Shown: positions 43,210-52,543 of the stretch, in pieces | Layout of the letters: every line of letters starts with the position of its first letter | Numbering within the stretch: the stretch's first letter is position 1 | NCBI RefSeq assembly: GCF_900100335.1 | Contig: NZ_FNFE01000009.1 | Coordinates: 1 to 64,000 of the forward strand | Direction of reading: 5' to 3' | DNA from: Natronorubrum texcoconense | Lineage (GTDB): Archaea; Halobacteriota; Halobacteria; Halobacteriales; Natrialbaceae | Length of the DNA: 64,000 nucleotides | Program-made: the position numbers and the translations under genes | The notes under the pieces: model-generated | Told to the model about the DNA's origin: nothing | The model's database searches: none | What the model saw: only the letters and a program-made list of their open reading frames with translations

Positions 43210-44589
43210 CTACGTCTCGGAGCGCTCGTACGCGCCCTCGCGCTCGAGTTCGCCCCGTTTTCGCAACACGCTCGGCGTTCGGCAGATCCCCGGCGCGCCG
43301 GTCGCCTGCGGCACCGTACAGTTGTTACAGTTCTCACAGAGGACGCGCAGATCGCCGTCAACCGGCGTCTCGGCGTCGGTACCGTTCTCGAGCAGCCGCG
43401 CCCCCAACCGCGGCTCGGCGTAGAAGGGGCGGGCCATGCCGACCATGTCACAAGCCGCTCTCTCGCGAGTGCCGTCACTGGATACGCCACTCGAGCCGAG
43501 CAACCGATCCATCTCTCGTCGCTCGCGGATCCCGCCCTCCGCGAGCACGGGGATCGACACCCGCTCGCGAACTCGCCGGCAGAAGCCCTCGTTCCACGCG
43601 GGGTCGAAGTCGTACTGTAGCGACTGGACCCGGTTCGCCGCGGCGACGAGTCGTCTGCGCGTCGCGCCGCCGAACGCCGCGTCGTACGCCTCGCGCAACT
43701 GCTCGTTCCCCCAGGCTCGTTCGGGGTACTCCCCGCGAACGATGCTCATGTCCCAGACGACCGACGTCTGGACGGGGACGACCGCGTCGTAGCCGATTCG
43801 TTCGAGTCGCCGAGCGATCTCGATCCCGTCCTCGAGCGACAGTTTCCGCCGGACGATCGGCGAGGGCGGTGCGGGCGTCTCCGCCGGCACCTTGGTCATG
43901 AGCGGAATATCGCCCGCTCGCTCGCGGATCTCGTCGTGAACGAGCGCGAGGAATTCGAGTCTCGCCTCCGGAGAGCCGCCGAACTCGTCGTCCCGACGGT
44001 TGTAGAACGGCGAGAGAAACTGCTGGACGATGCCCATATTCGCCCCCGAGAGGTGGATGCCGTCGTAGCCGGCTTCCACCGCATATGCTGCAGACCGGCC
44101 GAAATCGGCCGCGAGTTCGTACACCTCCTCGGTCGAGAGCACGTGGGGATCGTAGGCGAGAAAGCCGAGTCGATCCAGCAGCCGCAACTGCCAGGGTGGT
44201 CTCGAGACCGCCAACTGCTCCAGTTCCGGATGCGCCTCGCGATACTCGGCGTGCCAGGTTTCCATGCTCCGTAGACCGCCGTGCTCGAGTTGCACGAAGA
44301 TCCGGCTGCCGTGCTCGTGGATCCGGTCGGTCAGCCGCGATAGTTCGGCGACGAACTCGGGGTCGTGGACGCGGGTCATCCCCGGCGCGGCACAACCGCC
44401 GTCGCCGCGAACGATGGTCGCCCCCTGACAGAGGAGGCCGACACCCGACTCCGCTGCGGGCTCGAGATCGTCGATCAGCGTGTCGACCGCGTCGGGGCCG
44501 TTGCCCGCACACTCGAGCACTGGCGCGCGATAGAGCCGATTGGGAACCTCGCAGCCGCCGATCTCGATGGGGTCCTCGAGGGTGGTCAT
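43210..44589 (-). CDS. Old Yellow Enzyme family NADH:flavin oxidoreductase
   Basis: 459 residues from ATG 44589. A TIM-barrel flavin oxidoreductase: EVPNRLYRAPVLECAGNG, FVQLEHGGLRS, YDGIHLSGANMGIVQQFLSP and FYNRRDDEFGGSPEARLEF are family hallmarks. The C-terminal CENCNNCTVP with a later C supplies Cys residues for the 4Fe-4S cluster of the 2,4-dienoyl-CoA reductase branch, but no second flavin/NADH domain follows, so the protein is shorter than that branch. Substrate unknown. It is convergent with the rhodanese lipoprotein (3 bp). Confidence 0.88.
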   Translation of the reverse strand: MTTLEDPIEIGGCEVPNRLYRAPVLECAGNGPDAVDTLIDDLEPAAESGVGLLCQGATIVRGDGGCAAPGMTRVHDPEFVAELSRLTDRIHEHGSRIFVQLEHGGLRSMETWHAEYREAHPELEQLAVSRPPWQLRLLDRLGFLAYDPHVLSTEEVYELAADFGRSAAYAVEAGYDGIHLSGANMGIVQQFLSPFYNRRDDEFGGSPEARLEFLALVHDEIRERAGDIPLMTKVPAETPAPPSPIVRRKLSLEDGIEIARRLERIGYDAVVPVQTSVVWDMSIVRGEYPERAWGNEQLREAYDAAFGGATRRRLVAAANRVQSLQYDFDPAWNEGFCRRVRERVSIPVLAEGGIRERREMDRLLGSSGVSSDGTRERAACDMVGMARPFYAEPRLGARLLENGTDAETPVDGDLRVLCENCNNCTVPQATGAPGICRTPSVLRKRGELEREGAYERSET

Positions 44590-44666
44590 ACCGACGCTAT
44601 CACGGGATCGTACAAGAGCGTGCCGTCCGTGCGCACGACGTCCCCGGCCGCGTCTACGACGAATCT

Positions 44667-44746
44667 CGCCGTGACGGTGACGGATGCCGTAGCGGTGGTA
44701 CGTCGCCGTGACGGTGACGGATTCCATAGCGGTGGTACGTCGCCGT
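44667..44746 (+). repeat. 37-bp tandem repeat
   Basis: Two copies with period 37 start at 44667 and 44704, differing at two positions, and a third copy begins at 44741 (CGCCGT only). It lies upstream of the Old Yellow Enzyme gene and of the small gene at 44873. The unit contains GTGACGGTGACGGAT. Confidence 0.8.
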
Positions 44747-44872
44747 TCGGATGGGACTGAGGGGGTGTGGTCGCCGAAATCAACGTGCTTCTGCCGGGAT
44801 CGTATCGATGCGGCCGACGTATCAAATATTGTAAGAAAACGTCTCGTTGTTGGCCGCAGACGTGTCGACCGT

Positions 44873-45277
44873 ATGACTCGTACACGCACACATCCGACGA
44901 TGATAGCCACCGCCTCGAGACTCCTTCCCTGGTTTCGCGTGGTGTTCGGAGCGATCGGGCTCCTCGTTCCGCGCGTGCTCGGTCGGTGGTACGGCCTCTC
45001 GGCGAACGGCGGCTCCCTCGACGTCGCGCTTCGCTACGCGTGCATTCGAGCGCTCGGGCTCGGGATCGGCCGACTGACGGCGAGCAGGGCGACCCGTCGC
45101 GAGTGGGATCGCATCGCCCTCCTGATCGACGTTCTCGATACGCTCATGCTCCTCGAGGCCGGTATCCGGGGACGGATTCCGAAACGAAGCGCGCTCGTGA
45201 TGCTGAGCGGAACGATTTCGGGTGCCGCGATCGGGTTCCTCGCACGAGACAGCGATCCCGTGCGAGCGGCCGACTGA
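44873..45277 (+). CDS. Small haloarchaeal protein, possibly membrane-associated
   Basis: 134 residues from ATG 44873; an ATG at 44900 is also possible. Mixed hydrophobic segments (LLPWFRVVFGAIGLLVPRVL, LMLLEAGIRG and SALVMLSGTISGAAIGFLAR) suggest two or three membrane or amphipathic helices. The protein is basic for a haloarchaeal protein. I do not recognise the family. An AT-rich ATCAAATATTGTAAG (about 44821) may be its promoter. It is convergent with the alcohol dehydrogenase. Confidence 0.6.
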   Translation: MTRTRTHPTMIATASRLLPWFRVVFGAIGLLVPRVLGRWYGLSANGGSLDVALRYACIRALGLGIGRLTASRATRREWDRIALLIDVLDTLMLLEAGIRGRIPKRSALVMLSGTISGAAIGFLARDSDPVRAAD

Positions 45278-45307
45278 CGCGGACCCTGTGATCGACCGTC
45301 GCGCGTA

Positions 45308-46351
45308 TTATGGCGGCGTCAGGACCGCACGCCCCTCGATCTCGTTGTGCTCGAGGCGTTCCGCGACCGTGTTGATCTCCGCGAGGTCGTGGGTCTCGGT
45401 TCGCAACTCGACGTCGCCGCGGTCGACGAGCGAGACGAGTTCTTGCAACTCGGCGTACTTCCCGACCAGCGTGCCGCGGAACGCGAACTCGCCGTTGACC
45501 AACGCCTGACTGGGTTCGTGGACGTGGCCGCCGTAGCCGACGATGTGGTGGTCGCCGCCGGCGGCGACGATTTCGGGCGCCAAGGCAGTCGTCTCGTCTC
45601 TCCCGACGAAGTCGATCACCTGCTGGGCACCCTCGTCGTCGGTCAGATCCGCGATCACGCTCGGAACGTCTTCGTCGGCCGAGTTGACGGTGTGATTGGC
45701 GCCCAACTCCGTCGCTAACTCGAGGGCCTCGTTCTTGATGTCGGCGGCGACGATGGTCGCGGCGCTCGTCGCGTCGAGACACTGGAGGCCGATGTGGCCG
45801 AGCCCGCCGACGCCGATGACGACGCAGGTGTCGCCCGGGTTCAGTTCGCGGACGGCCTTCTTGACGGCGTGGTAGGCCGTGATCCCCGCGTCGGCGTGGG
45901 GGGCGATCTCGGTCGGATCGACGCCGTCGGGAAGCGGGATCACCGCTCGCTCGTTCGTCCGAAGGTACTCGGCGAAGCCGCCGTCGGTGGTGAGCCCGTT
46001 GAACGCGCTGTTCTCGCAGTACATGTCCTCGCCGAGCCGGCAGGGCCGACAGATGCCGCAGGTCTGGACGGGGTGACAGATCACCGGATCGCCCGCCTCG
46101 ACCAGCGTCACCTCGTCGCCGGTTTCGGCGACGATGCCGGCGTTCTCGTGGCCGAGCGTCATCGGGAGCTCCTGGGGGGCGTACTCGGTCCACATCCCCT
46201 CGACGATGTGGTTGTCCGTCTGGCACCACCCCGCGCCTTTGACCTCGACCAGAACGCCGTCGGATTGATTGATCTCGGGTCGATCGACGTCCTCTACCTC
46301 CAGCGCCTCGCTCATCTCGTCGGTGTACTCGTGGAGTCGAGCTGCTTGCAT
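45308..46351 (-). CDS. Zinc-dependent alcohol dehydrogenase
   Basis: 347 residues from ATG 46351. Medium-chain dehydrogenase: catalytic zinc residues in GAGWCQTDNHIVEG and TLGHENAGIV, the structural-zinc Cys set in QTCGICRPCRLGEDMYCENS, and the NAD fold VVIGVGGLGHIGLQCLDATS. It resembles the alcohol dehydrogenase of soluble diiron (propane) monooxygenase clusters in actinobacteria. It is divergent from the amidohydrolase/DUF59 pair, the other two accessory genes of those clusters. Likely substrates are short secondary alcohols; this is inference. Confidence 0.92.
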   Translation of the reverse strand: MQAARLHEYTDEMSEALEVEDVDRPEINQSDGVLVEVKGAGWCQTDNHIVEGMWTEYAPQELPMTLGHENAGIVAETGDEVTLVEAGDPVICHPVQTCGICRPCRLGEDMYCENSAFNGLTTDGGFAEYLRTNERAVIPLPDGVDPTEIAPHADAGITAYHAVKKAVRELNPGDTCVVIGVGGLGHIGLQCLDATSAATIVAADIKNEALELATELGANHTVNSADEDVPSVIADLTDDEGAQQVIDFVGRDETTALAPEIVAAGGDHHIVGYGGHVHEPSQALVNGEFAFRGTLVGKYAELQELVSLVDRGDVELRTETHDLAEINTVAERLEHNEIEGRAVLTPP

Positions 46352-46535
46352 GGTGCTATGATACCGTTCAACACGGCCAATGATAACGTTCTCCACCTAT
46401 CAGAAGTCGTGACCGTTTGTTCGTTGATACCCTGAGAGTGACGACCTAATTTTGACGGCGTACTGTGGTCCGTCTGGGTAACTCAGCTCTCTCTGAAAAA
46501 GAGTCATGTTCTATGTTAACGATAATCACTGTGCG
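46352..46535. promoter_or_regulatory. Divergent promoter region of adh and amidohydrolase
   Basis: 184 bp of mixed AT content between the two divergent genes, with AATGATAACG near 46379, TTCGTTGATACC near 46422 and CTAATTTTGACG near 46447. The candidate TATA elements cannot be assigned securely. Confidence 0.4.
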
Positions 46536-47600
46536 ATGTATCAGCACAACGGCGAGGAGATCTTCGTCATCGACGCTCACGTTCATCTGTGGGACGCCAC
46601 GGAGGAAAACATCCAGCACGACGGCGGCGAGGAGTTCATCCGGTGCTTCTACGACTACCACACGACGTTTACGCCCGAGGAGCGCCAGTGGGGGATGGAC
46701 GAGTACCGCTACTACGGCCCAGACCGGATGCTCGAGGACATGTTCGGCAACGCTGCCGTCGACATGGGCATTTTCCAGCCTACCTATCTCTCCGACTTCT
46801 ACGAGGAGGGGTTCAATACGACCGAGCAGAACGCCGAACTGGCGACGGAGTACCCGGAGCGGTTCGTCCTCAACGGCTCGTTCGATCCCCGCGACGCCGA
46901 TCCGGGGATCGAGTACCTCGAGGAACTCCACGAGAAATACGACATTCCGGGCGTTAAGCTGTACACGGCCGAGTGGCGCGGCGACTCGAAAGGGTGGCGC
47001 CTCGACGACGAGGAGGCGTTCCGATTCCTCGAGCGGTGCGAAGAGTTGGGGATCGAGAACATCCACACCCACAAGGGACCGACGATCCGACCGCTGAACC
47101 GCGACGCGTTCGACGTCAAGGACGTCGACGACGCGGCCTCCTCGTTCTCGGGACTGAACTTCATCGTCGAACACGTCGGCCTTCCTCGGCTCGACGACTT
47201 CTGCTGGATCGCGGGCCAAGAGCCGAACGTCTACGGGGGCCTGGCCGTCGCCGCCCCGTTCGCCCAGAACCGGCCGGGAAAATTCTCCGAGATCATGTCC
47301 GAACTGCTCTGGTGGCTCGGCGAGGACCGCGTCCTGTTCGGCTCGGACTACGCGCTGTGGAATCCCGACTGGCTCGTCGAGGAAGTCATGGAGGCCGAAC
47401 TCACGGAAGAGCACCGCACGGAGTACGGCGTCGAGTGGGATCTCGAGACGAAACGGAAGGTGATGGGCGAGAACGCCGCCAAACTCTACGACATCGATAT
47501 CGAGGCAAAGCGCCGGCAGTTCCAGGAGGACGAGATCAGCCAGCGGTTCGGCCTCGAAGACCACTACGCCGGCGGGGAGCCCGCGGCGGCCGACGACTGA
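46536..47600 (+). CDS. Amidohydrolase-2 protein of the diiron-monooxygenase accessory type
   Basis: 354 residues. ATG 46536 (MYQHNGEE) is preferred because relatives start with MY..(D/N)GE; an ATG ten codons earlier exists. Metal-dependent hydrolase: VIDAHVHLWDA supplies the HxH pair, VKLYTAEWRGDSKGWRL follows, then IHTHKGPTIRPLNRDAF, FIVEHVGLPRLDDF and LFGSDYALWNP with the catalytic Asp. These segments recall the amidohydrolase encoded with propane monooxygenases in mycobacteria and Gordonia, where its exact reaction is still unclear. The stop overlaps the start of the DUF59 gene by one base. Confidence 0.9.
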   Translation: MYQHNGEEIFVIDAHVHLWDATEENIQHDGGEEFIRCFYDYHTTFTPEERQWGMDEYRYYGPDRMLEDMFGNAAVDMGIFQPTYLSDFYEEGFNTTEQNAELATEYPERFVLNGSFDPRDADPGIEYLEELHEKYDIPGVKLYTAEWRGDSKGWRLDDEEAFRFLERCEELGIENIHTHKGPTIRPLNRDAFDVKDVDDAASSFSGLNFIVEHVGLPRLDDFCWIAGQEPNVYGGLAVAAPFAQNRPGKFSEIMSELLWWLGEDRVLFGSDYALWNPDWLVEEVMEAELTEEHRTEYGVEWDLETKRKVMGENAAKLYDIDIEAKRRQFQEDEISQRFGLEDHYAGGEPAAADD

Positions 47601-48409
47601 TGGGCCGAACGGAAGCCGACGCCGACGGACCCGAACCGACGCGAGCCGCCGTCCGCGACCGACTGGATCGGGTCACCGATCCCGAACTCGACCGTTCGAT
47701 CGTCGAACTCGAGTACGTGGACGGAATCGAAATCGACGGTCGACGAGTCGAGGTCGAGATCACGCTCCCGACGGCGTGGTGCTCGCCGGCGTTCGCCTGG
47801 ATGATGACCGTCGACGCCCGCGACGAGGTCGCGACGCTGGCTGCGGTCGAGGTGGTCCGGATCACGCTCCGTGAACACATGCACGAGGCGGAAATCAATC
47901 GCGGCGTCAACGAGCGACGCTCGTTCGCCGAGGCGTTTCCGGACGCCGACGGAGACGTCGAGGCGGTCCGCGCGGAACTCGACGAAAAAGCCCGCGTCGC
48001 CAGACAGTACGACGCGACTGAGGCGCTGCTCGAGGCCGGTCTCGACGGCGAGGCGATCACCGGGCTGCGACTGGCGGACCTCGAGCCCCTCGAGGCGGAC
48101 GGCACGCCCGACGACGGCGAGGCGACGGGTTCGTTCGCCGTCTACGTCGCCGACCGCTCGTTCGTCGTCCGGGTTCCGCGAGCGCCGATCGAGCGCTACC
48201 TCGAGAAGGCCCGCGAGACCGATCTCGTCTCCGAGGCGGACGACGTCCTGTTCCGGACGCCGGAGGGCGAGCCGATCGACCCCAACTCGTTCGACCTCGT
48301 CCACCGTCGCGGCCGGCTCGCGACGGTCAATATGTCGAGTCAGGGCGGAATCTGTGACGGGCTTCGGGAAGCGAGGGAGAAGCGACTCGAGGAGTCGGCG
48401 GACGACTGA
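47600..48409 (+). CDS. DUF59/PaaD-type metal-sulfur assembly protein with C-terminal extension
   Basis: 269 residues; the start overlaps the amidohydrolase stop (TGATG). Residues ~15-105 are a DUF59 (MIP18/PaaD) domain: VTDPELDRSIVELEYVDGIE, VEVEITLPTAWCSPAFAWMM with the conserved Cys, then LREHMHEAEINRGV. The remaining ~165 residues are an acidic extension with YVADRSFVVRVPRAPIERYL and LFRTPEGEPIDPNSFDLVHR, not present in short PaaD proteins. DUF59 proteins assist Fe-S or diiron assembly; which client is served here is open, because no monooxygenase is nearby. Confidence 0.88.
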   Translation: MGRTEADADGPEPTRAAVRDRLDRVTDPELDRSIVELEYVDGIEIDGRRVEVEITLPTAWCSPAFAWMMTVDARDEVATLAAVEVVRITLREHMHEAEINRGVNERRSFAEAFPDADGDVEAVRAELDEKARVARQYDATEALLEAGLDGEAITGLRLADLEPLEADGTPDDGEATGSFAVYVADRSFVVRVPRAPIERYLEKARETDLVSEADDVLFRTPEGEPIDPNSFDLVHRRGRLATVNMSSQGGICDGLREAREKRLEESADD

Positions 48410-48446
48410 CGCGACCGCGGCGGAGCCGTCACCGCGTTCGGTCAAC

Positions 48447-49001
48447 TCACTTCTCGACCTCGAGCAGCGCCACTCGCTCGCGGACCAGGTCACCGAGGCT
48501 CGCGTCGGTCGCCCCGCGTTCGGCGTCGGTGATGTCGAAAAAGTCACACAGCGTGGCATCGTCTCGAGCGTCGAGGGTCGGTTCGGCCGCGACGAGGGCT
48601 TCGAGTTCGGTCAGCGCCGCGCGCGCCGCCATTTCGCTGCCCGTAGGAGCTTCGGTATCGTCGTTCGTACCCCGACCCCCTTCGTTTCCGGTGGAGCCCG
48701 TGTCAACGAGGAGCACGGCTCGGTTCTCTCCCTCGCCGACGCCCATCTCGAGGGCGCGATCGATCTGTCGGCGGCCGGCGGCGTAGAGCAGGATCTCGAC
48801 GGCCCGATCCCGGGCGACGTTCGTCCCGCGGGCGATGGCGCGATCGGCCAGTTCGACGGCCCGCTCGAGGTGAGCGCGGTCGGCGACGTAGCGCGCGTCG
48901 AAGGCCTGTACCGTCACGTCGTGCCGGTCGCCGATCGCGCCGATCTCGGCGACGAACCGATCGAGGTCGTCGACGGAGAGGGTGCACTCGAGTAGCTCCA
49001 T
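48447..49001 (-). CDS. cgi121: KEOPS complex subunit Cgi121
   Basis: 184 residues. KEOPS makes the t6A modification of ANN-decoding tRNAs; Cgi121 presents the tRNA to the complex. Recognisable parts: HDVTVQAFDARYVADRAHLE, GTNVARDRAVEILLYAAGRR and QIDRALEMGVGEG. Between the last two strands is an acidic insert (about residues 101-120: GSTGNEGGRGTNDDTEAPTG) whose codons hold an ORB-like motif. The start overlaps the hel308 stop by one base, so the two are co-transcribed and probably translationally coupled. Confidence 0.9.
   Translation of the reverse strand: MELLECTLSVDDLDRFVAEIGAIGDRHDVTVQAFDARYVADRAHLERAVELADRAIARGTNVARDRAVEILLYAAGRRQIDRALEMGVGEGENRAVLLVDTGSTGNEGGRGTNDDTEAPTGSEMAARAALTELEALVAAEPTLDARDDATLCDFFDITDAERGATDASLGDLVRERVALLEVEK
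48677..48696 (-). repeat. ORB-like motif in the cgi121 insert
   Basis: On the minus strand CTCCACCGGAAACGAAGGGG has the ORB core GAAACGAAGGGG. It lies in codons for the disordered insert of Cgi121. Confidence 0.5.
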
Positions 49002-51370
49002 CAGAAATCACCCAGGCTGGACTGGCCGTCGTCCGCCGTTTCGTTCGTCGCGTTCTCGTCGGCTCCGCCTCCAGCGCTCGAGCCGGCGGCCCCTTCGTTC
49101 GCCGCTCCGTCGGCCGGTTCGACGCCCTCCATCGAGGGATCCTCGCGACCGGCGTTCTCGAGGATGTTCTCCGCCGTCTTCTCGCCCTTGAGCGCGCCCA
49201 GGACGACGCCCTTGTCGGCGCTTCTGAGATCGGCCGGCTCCTCGATGCCGACCGCGTAGAGCTGACGGGCGCGTTTGCGACCAACGCCGCCGACGGAGAC
49301 TAGTTCGAGCAGTTCCTCGCTCACGCCGTGTTCGACGCGAGCGCGGGCTTCGCGGACGGCAACGGTCCATTCGCTGTCGATCTCCGCGGCCAGCGACTCG
49401 GCCGCGCCAAGCAGCCACTCGGCGGTGTCGACCTTCCCGCGGAGGTCGCCGGGACCGATCTTGTACCGGTCGGTCAACCGCTCTTCGTCCTCCTCGCTGG
49501 CCCAGTCCTCGAGCAGTTTGCCCGTCTTGAGCGCGGCCAGCCAGTCCTCGAAGCGGTCTTCCTCGTACTCGCTCGGCCGGTCGCCGAGCAGTTCGGCCTC
49601 CCGTTCGTAGTAGAGTTCGCCGAACGTCTCGTCCTCGCCCGAACGAAGGTAGAGTTCGTACATGTCGGGCGTCCGCGAGACGAGCTGGTAGAGGCCGAGC
49701 GCGGTCGGTCGGTCGTCGGCGCGCTCGAGCCCGTGGACGATCTCGGCGGCGCTCATCGGATCGAGGTAGAGCCGGGAGACGGTGTGGCCGAGGCTGGTGG
49801 CTTCGAGGGTTTCCTCGCGCGTTGCCTCCCGTTGTGCCGCGAGGTCGGCCGCGGAGGTGAACGCGCCGTCGTCGATCTCGGCGTCGTCCTCGGAATCGCC
49901 ACCCGCTCTCTCACGCTCGATGAAGTCGTTGCGCTCGAGGTAGTCCAGCACGTCGTCGGTCACCCGCTCGAGCCGCCCTGCCTCGGTCGACTGGCTGGCA
50001 TAGAGGGTTGCCTCGAGGAACTCGAGTAACCCCTCACGCGTGCGGGCGAAGCCGGAGGCGATGGTCGCGAGCACGTGCGTTCGCAGGGCGGGTTCGGCGG
50101 CGAGTTTCGACCGGACGGCCTCGGGGTCGGCCCAGACGTAGCGGTCGAACAGCTCCTCGCTCTCGTCGTGACTCTTCGCCAGCAGGACGGCCTCGCCGTA
50201 GGGGTCGAGCCCCGGCCGGCCGGCGCGGCCCATCATCTGGTGGACCTCGAGGACGTCCAGCGGGGACATCCCGCCCGCGCTGGGGTCGAAGCGCCGCCAG
50301 TCGCGGACGATGACCCGGCGTGCTGGGGTGTTCACGCCGGCGGCGAGGGTCGGCGTCGCCGAGATAACCTTCAGCAGTCGGTCGCGGAAGGCGTCCTCGA
50401 CGAGCGTTCGCTGGGTGCTCGAGAGGCCGGCGTGATGGAACGCCGCGCCCCGCTCGACGCAGTCGGCCAGATCCTTGCTGGTCTCGGTGTCGCTGTCCTC
50501 CCTGATCTCCTCGGCCAGATCGACTAACGCTTCCCGCTCGTCGCCGTCGAGTTCGCGACTCGAGACCTGCCCCAATCGGCTCGCGGCGGCCTCGGCGTTT
50601 CGCCGGGAGTTGACGAAGACGAGCGAGGAGCCGCCCTCCTGCAAGATGTCCCGGACGAGCGCGGCCTCCTGTTTTTCCGATCCTTCGACGGGAACCTCCC
50701 GCGTCGAGCCGTCGTCGAAGTTCAGGGCGTTGCCGTAGTGGACGCCCATCCGCAGATCGATCGGTCGCCAGTCGGTGTCGACGAGCGCAGCGTCGAGCCA
50801 GTCGGCGATTTCGTCGGCGTTGCCGACCGTCGCGGAGAGCGCGACCGTCTGCATGGCGGGGTTGAGCCGCCGGAGTTTCGCGAGGGTGACCTCGAGCGTC
50901 GGCCCACGATTTCGGTCGTCGATCAGGTGAACCTCGTCGCTGACGACGCAGGTCAGATCGCTCAACCAGTCCGCGCCGTTACGCACGAGCGAGTCGACCT
51001 TCTCGCTGGTCGCGACGATGATGTCCTTCGTCGCGAGCCACTCGCTGGTGCTCTCGTAGTTGCCCGTCGTCACGCCCGTCGTGACGCCGAACCGTTCGTA
51101 GGCCTCGAACTCGGCCTTCTTCTCGCTGGCGAGCGCTCGCAGGGGGACGATGTACAGCGCCTTTCCGCCGCGTTCGACCGCCGACAGCATCGAGAGCGCG
51201 GCGATCATGGTCTTCCCGCTGGCGGTCGGGACGGCGGCGACGAGGCTCTCACCGTCGGTCGCGCCGGCCTCGACGGCCTCGGCCTGTGGCGGGTAGAGCT
51301 CCTCGATGCCCTCGCTTCGGAAGTGATCGACGGCACCGGCCGGGAGCCCCGACAGCTCCTCGATATTCAT
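49001..51370 (-). CDS. hel308: Hel308/Hjm DNA helicase
   Basis: 3'-5' superfamily 2 helicase that unwinds lagging strands at stalled forks. 789 residues. Walker A is [14 protein letters not shown] (about 46-59), motif [10 protein letters not shown], motif IV-VI region [23 protein letters not shown] and [19 protein letters not shown]-terminal domains include a helix-hairpin-helix-like [20 protein letters not shown]. The final ~60 residues are an Ala/Gly/Asn/Glu-rich tail ending QSSLGDF, which resembles a short C-terminal clamp-binding peptide (QxxLxxF), so PCNA contact is likely. It is followed by cgi121 with a one-base overlap. Confidence 0.94.
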   Translation of the reverse strand: MNIEELSGLPAGAVDHFRSEGIEELYPPQAEAVEAGATDGESLVAAVPTASGKTMIAALSMLSAVERGGKALYIVPLRALASEKKAEFEAYERFGVTTGVTTGNYESTSEWLATKDIIVATSEKVDSLVRNGADWLSDLTCVVSDEVHLIDDRNRGPTLEVTLAKLRRLNPAMQTVALSATVGNADEIADWLDAALVDTDWRPIDLRMGVHYGNALNFDDGSTREVPVEGSEKQEAALVRDILQEGGSSLVFVNSRRNAEAAASRLGQVSSRELDGDEREALVDLAEEIREDSDTETSKDLADCVERGAAFHHAGLSSTQRTLVEDAFRDRLLKVISATPTLAAGVNTPARRVIVRDWRRFDPSAGGMSPLDVLEVHQMMGRAGRPGLDPYGEAVLLAKSHDESEELFDRYVWADPEAVRSKLAAEPALRTHVLATIASGFARTREGLLEFLEATLYASQSTEAGRLERVTDDVLDYLERNDFIERERAGGDSEDDAEIDDGAFTSAADLAAQREATREETLEATSLGHTVSRLYLDPMSAAEIVHGLERADDRPTALGLYQLVSRTPDMYELYLRSGEDETFGELYYEREAELLGDRPSEYEEDRFEDWLAALKTGKLLEDWASEEDEERLTDRYKIGPGDLRGKVDTAEWLLGAAESLAAEIDSEWTVAVREARARVEHGVSEELLELVSVGGVGRKRARQLYAVGIEEPADLRSADKGVVLGALKGEKTAENILENAGREDPSMEGVEPADGAANEGAAGSSAGGGADENATNETADDGQSSLGDF

Positions 51371-51593
51371 TACTCGTCTTTGGCGCGTCCCGTGGTTTAA
51401 ACTGTCGTCTCGTCAGCGTGCAGACGTCGCCGCCGGCGGATTCGACTCGTACGAGGAGACGGACACGGTGGCACGGTGGCTGCCGGATCGATGCCGGACG
51501 AGCGACTCGAGAGCGGTGACCAGCCCAGTCGGCCGGTCCGACCTGCACCTGCCCGTCGGTACACCGATGGGGCTGGCGACCGAAACCGGTCGT

Positions 51594-52028
51594 ATGCTCG
51601 CTCCCGATCACGTCCTCGTCCCGACGTTCGGCCGCCCGCGGGAGGACGAGGCGCTCGCGTACGCCCTCGAGACGTTTCCCGACGCCGACGTCACGCTGCT
51701 CGCCGTGGTCACGCCGCTCGGCGAGCGGATGAGCGAGGGCGGTATCCTCGAGCGTGACGACGAACGCACGACACAGGCACGCGAGCGAGCGACGACGCTA
51801 CTCGAGGCGGTCGACGAACCGACCGCGAGCGAACGAGTCCGACTCGAGACCGCCGAGGGGCGGCCCGGAACCGTCGTCCCGCAGTACGCGAGCGAGGAGC
51901 GCGTCGATCACGTCGTGCTGTACGGCCACCGAAACGACACGAAGGGGTTCGTCCAGCGATTTCTCGGTCGCGGCATCGCATCGACGGTCGTCGAACGGAC
52001 CTCGAGTCCGGTGACGGTCCTCGAGTAG
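51594..52028 (+). CDS. Universal stress protein family (UspA)
   Basis: 144 residues from ATG 51594 (MLAPDHVLVPTFGRPREDEA). UspA fold: HVLVPTFGRP at the first strand, a second strand DVTLLAVVTP, and the ATP-binding C-terminal region DHVVLYGHRNDTKGFVQRFL followed by GIASTVVERTSSPVTVLE. The G-2x-G-9x-G(S/T) signature appears altered (GHRND...RGIASTV), so nucleotide binding is uncertain. An ATG nine codons upstream is possible. Confidence 0.8.
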   Translation: MLAPDHVLVPTFGRPREDEALAYALETFPDADVTLLAVVTPLGERMSEGGILERDDERTTQARERATTLLEAVDEPTASERVRLETAEGRPGTVVPQYASEERVDHVVLYGHRNDTKGFVQRFLGRGIASTVVERTSSPVTVLE

Positions 52029-52120
52029 TCACGCTGGCGGTATCGACGGTCGAAAATGCGGAAAACGGTTGCGGAGCCGTCGACTCGGTCCCGCCATCGA
52101 ATTCGGTTCAGCCGCAGTCG

Positions 52121-52396
52121 TCAGTCGTCGGCCGTGACGGTCGCATCCTGTCGGGTGGTCTCGGTCGACCCGGACAGGTCACTGAGCGGCGAGATGCCGC
52201 CCGCGAGGATCGCCGCGGCGACCAGCAGCGCCGAGGAGAGCACGACGTACTGGTCGCCGCTGTAGCCGGCCAGTCCGGCACCGAAATCGACGACGAAGAC
52301 GACGAAGAAAAACGAGACGATTGCCAGGATAATCATCAGCACGAACGCAACGAAGTTCGAAACGAAGTCACCGATCGCCTGCGTGATGGAACTCAT
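52121..52396 (-). CDS. Small membrane protein
   Basis: 91 residues with two hydrophobic segments: FVSNFVAFVLMIILAIVSFF and YVVLSSALLVAAAILAGGIS. The tail is Ser/Thr/Asp-rich and disordered. No family is recognised. AT-rich sequence upstream (CTACTGATATATCATACAAA, about 52431) contains its likely promoter. Confidence 0.65.
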   Translation of the reverse strand: MSSITQAIGDFVSNFVAFVLMIILAIVSFFFVVFVVDFGAGLAGYSGDQYVVLSSALLVAAAILAGGISPLSDLSGSTETTRQDATVTADD

Positions 52397-52543
52397 AGTC
52401 TACAGTTTGACTCTCCCGATCACTGAAAAGCCTACTGATATATCATACAAATTTCATACGCATGACCTGTCCGCGGCCACCGACACTCGTATTATGGTCG
52501 GGCCTCGAGTAGCCCACGACACGGAGTCACTCCGCGAGCACCC

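Noticed and set aside
44667-44746. Possible CRISPR array from the 37-bp repeat
   Set aside because: The units are directly adjacent without spacers and number about two, so it is a simple tandem repeat.
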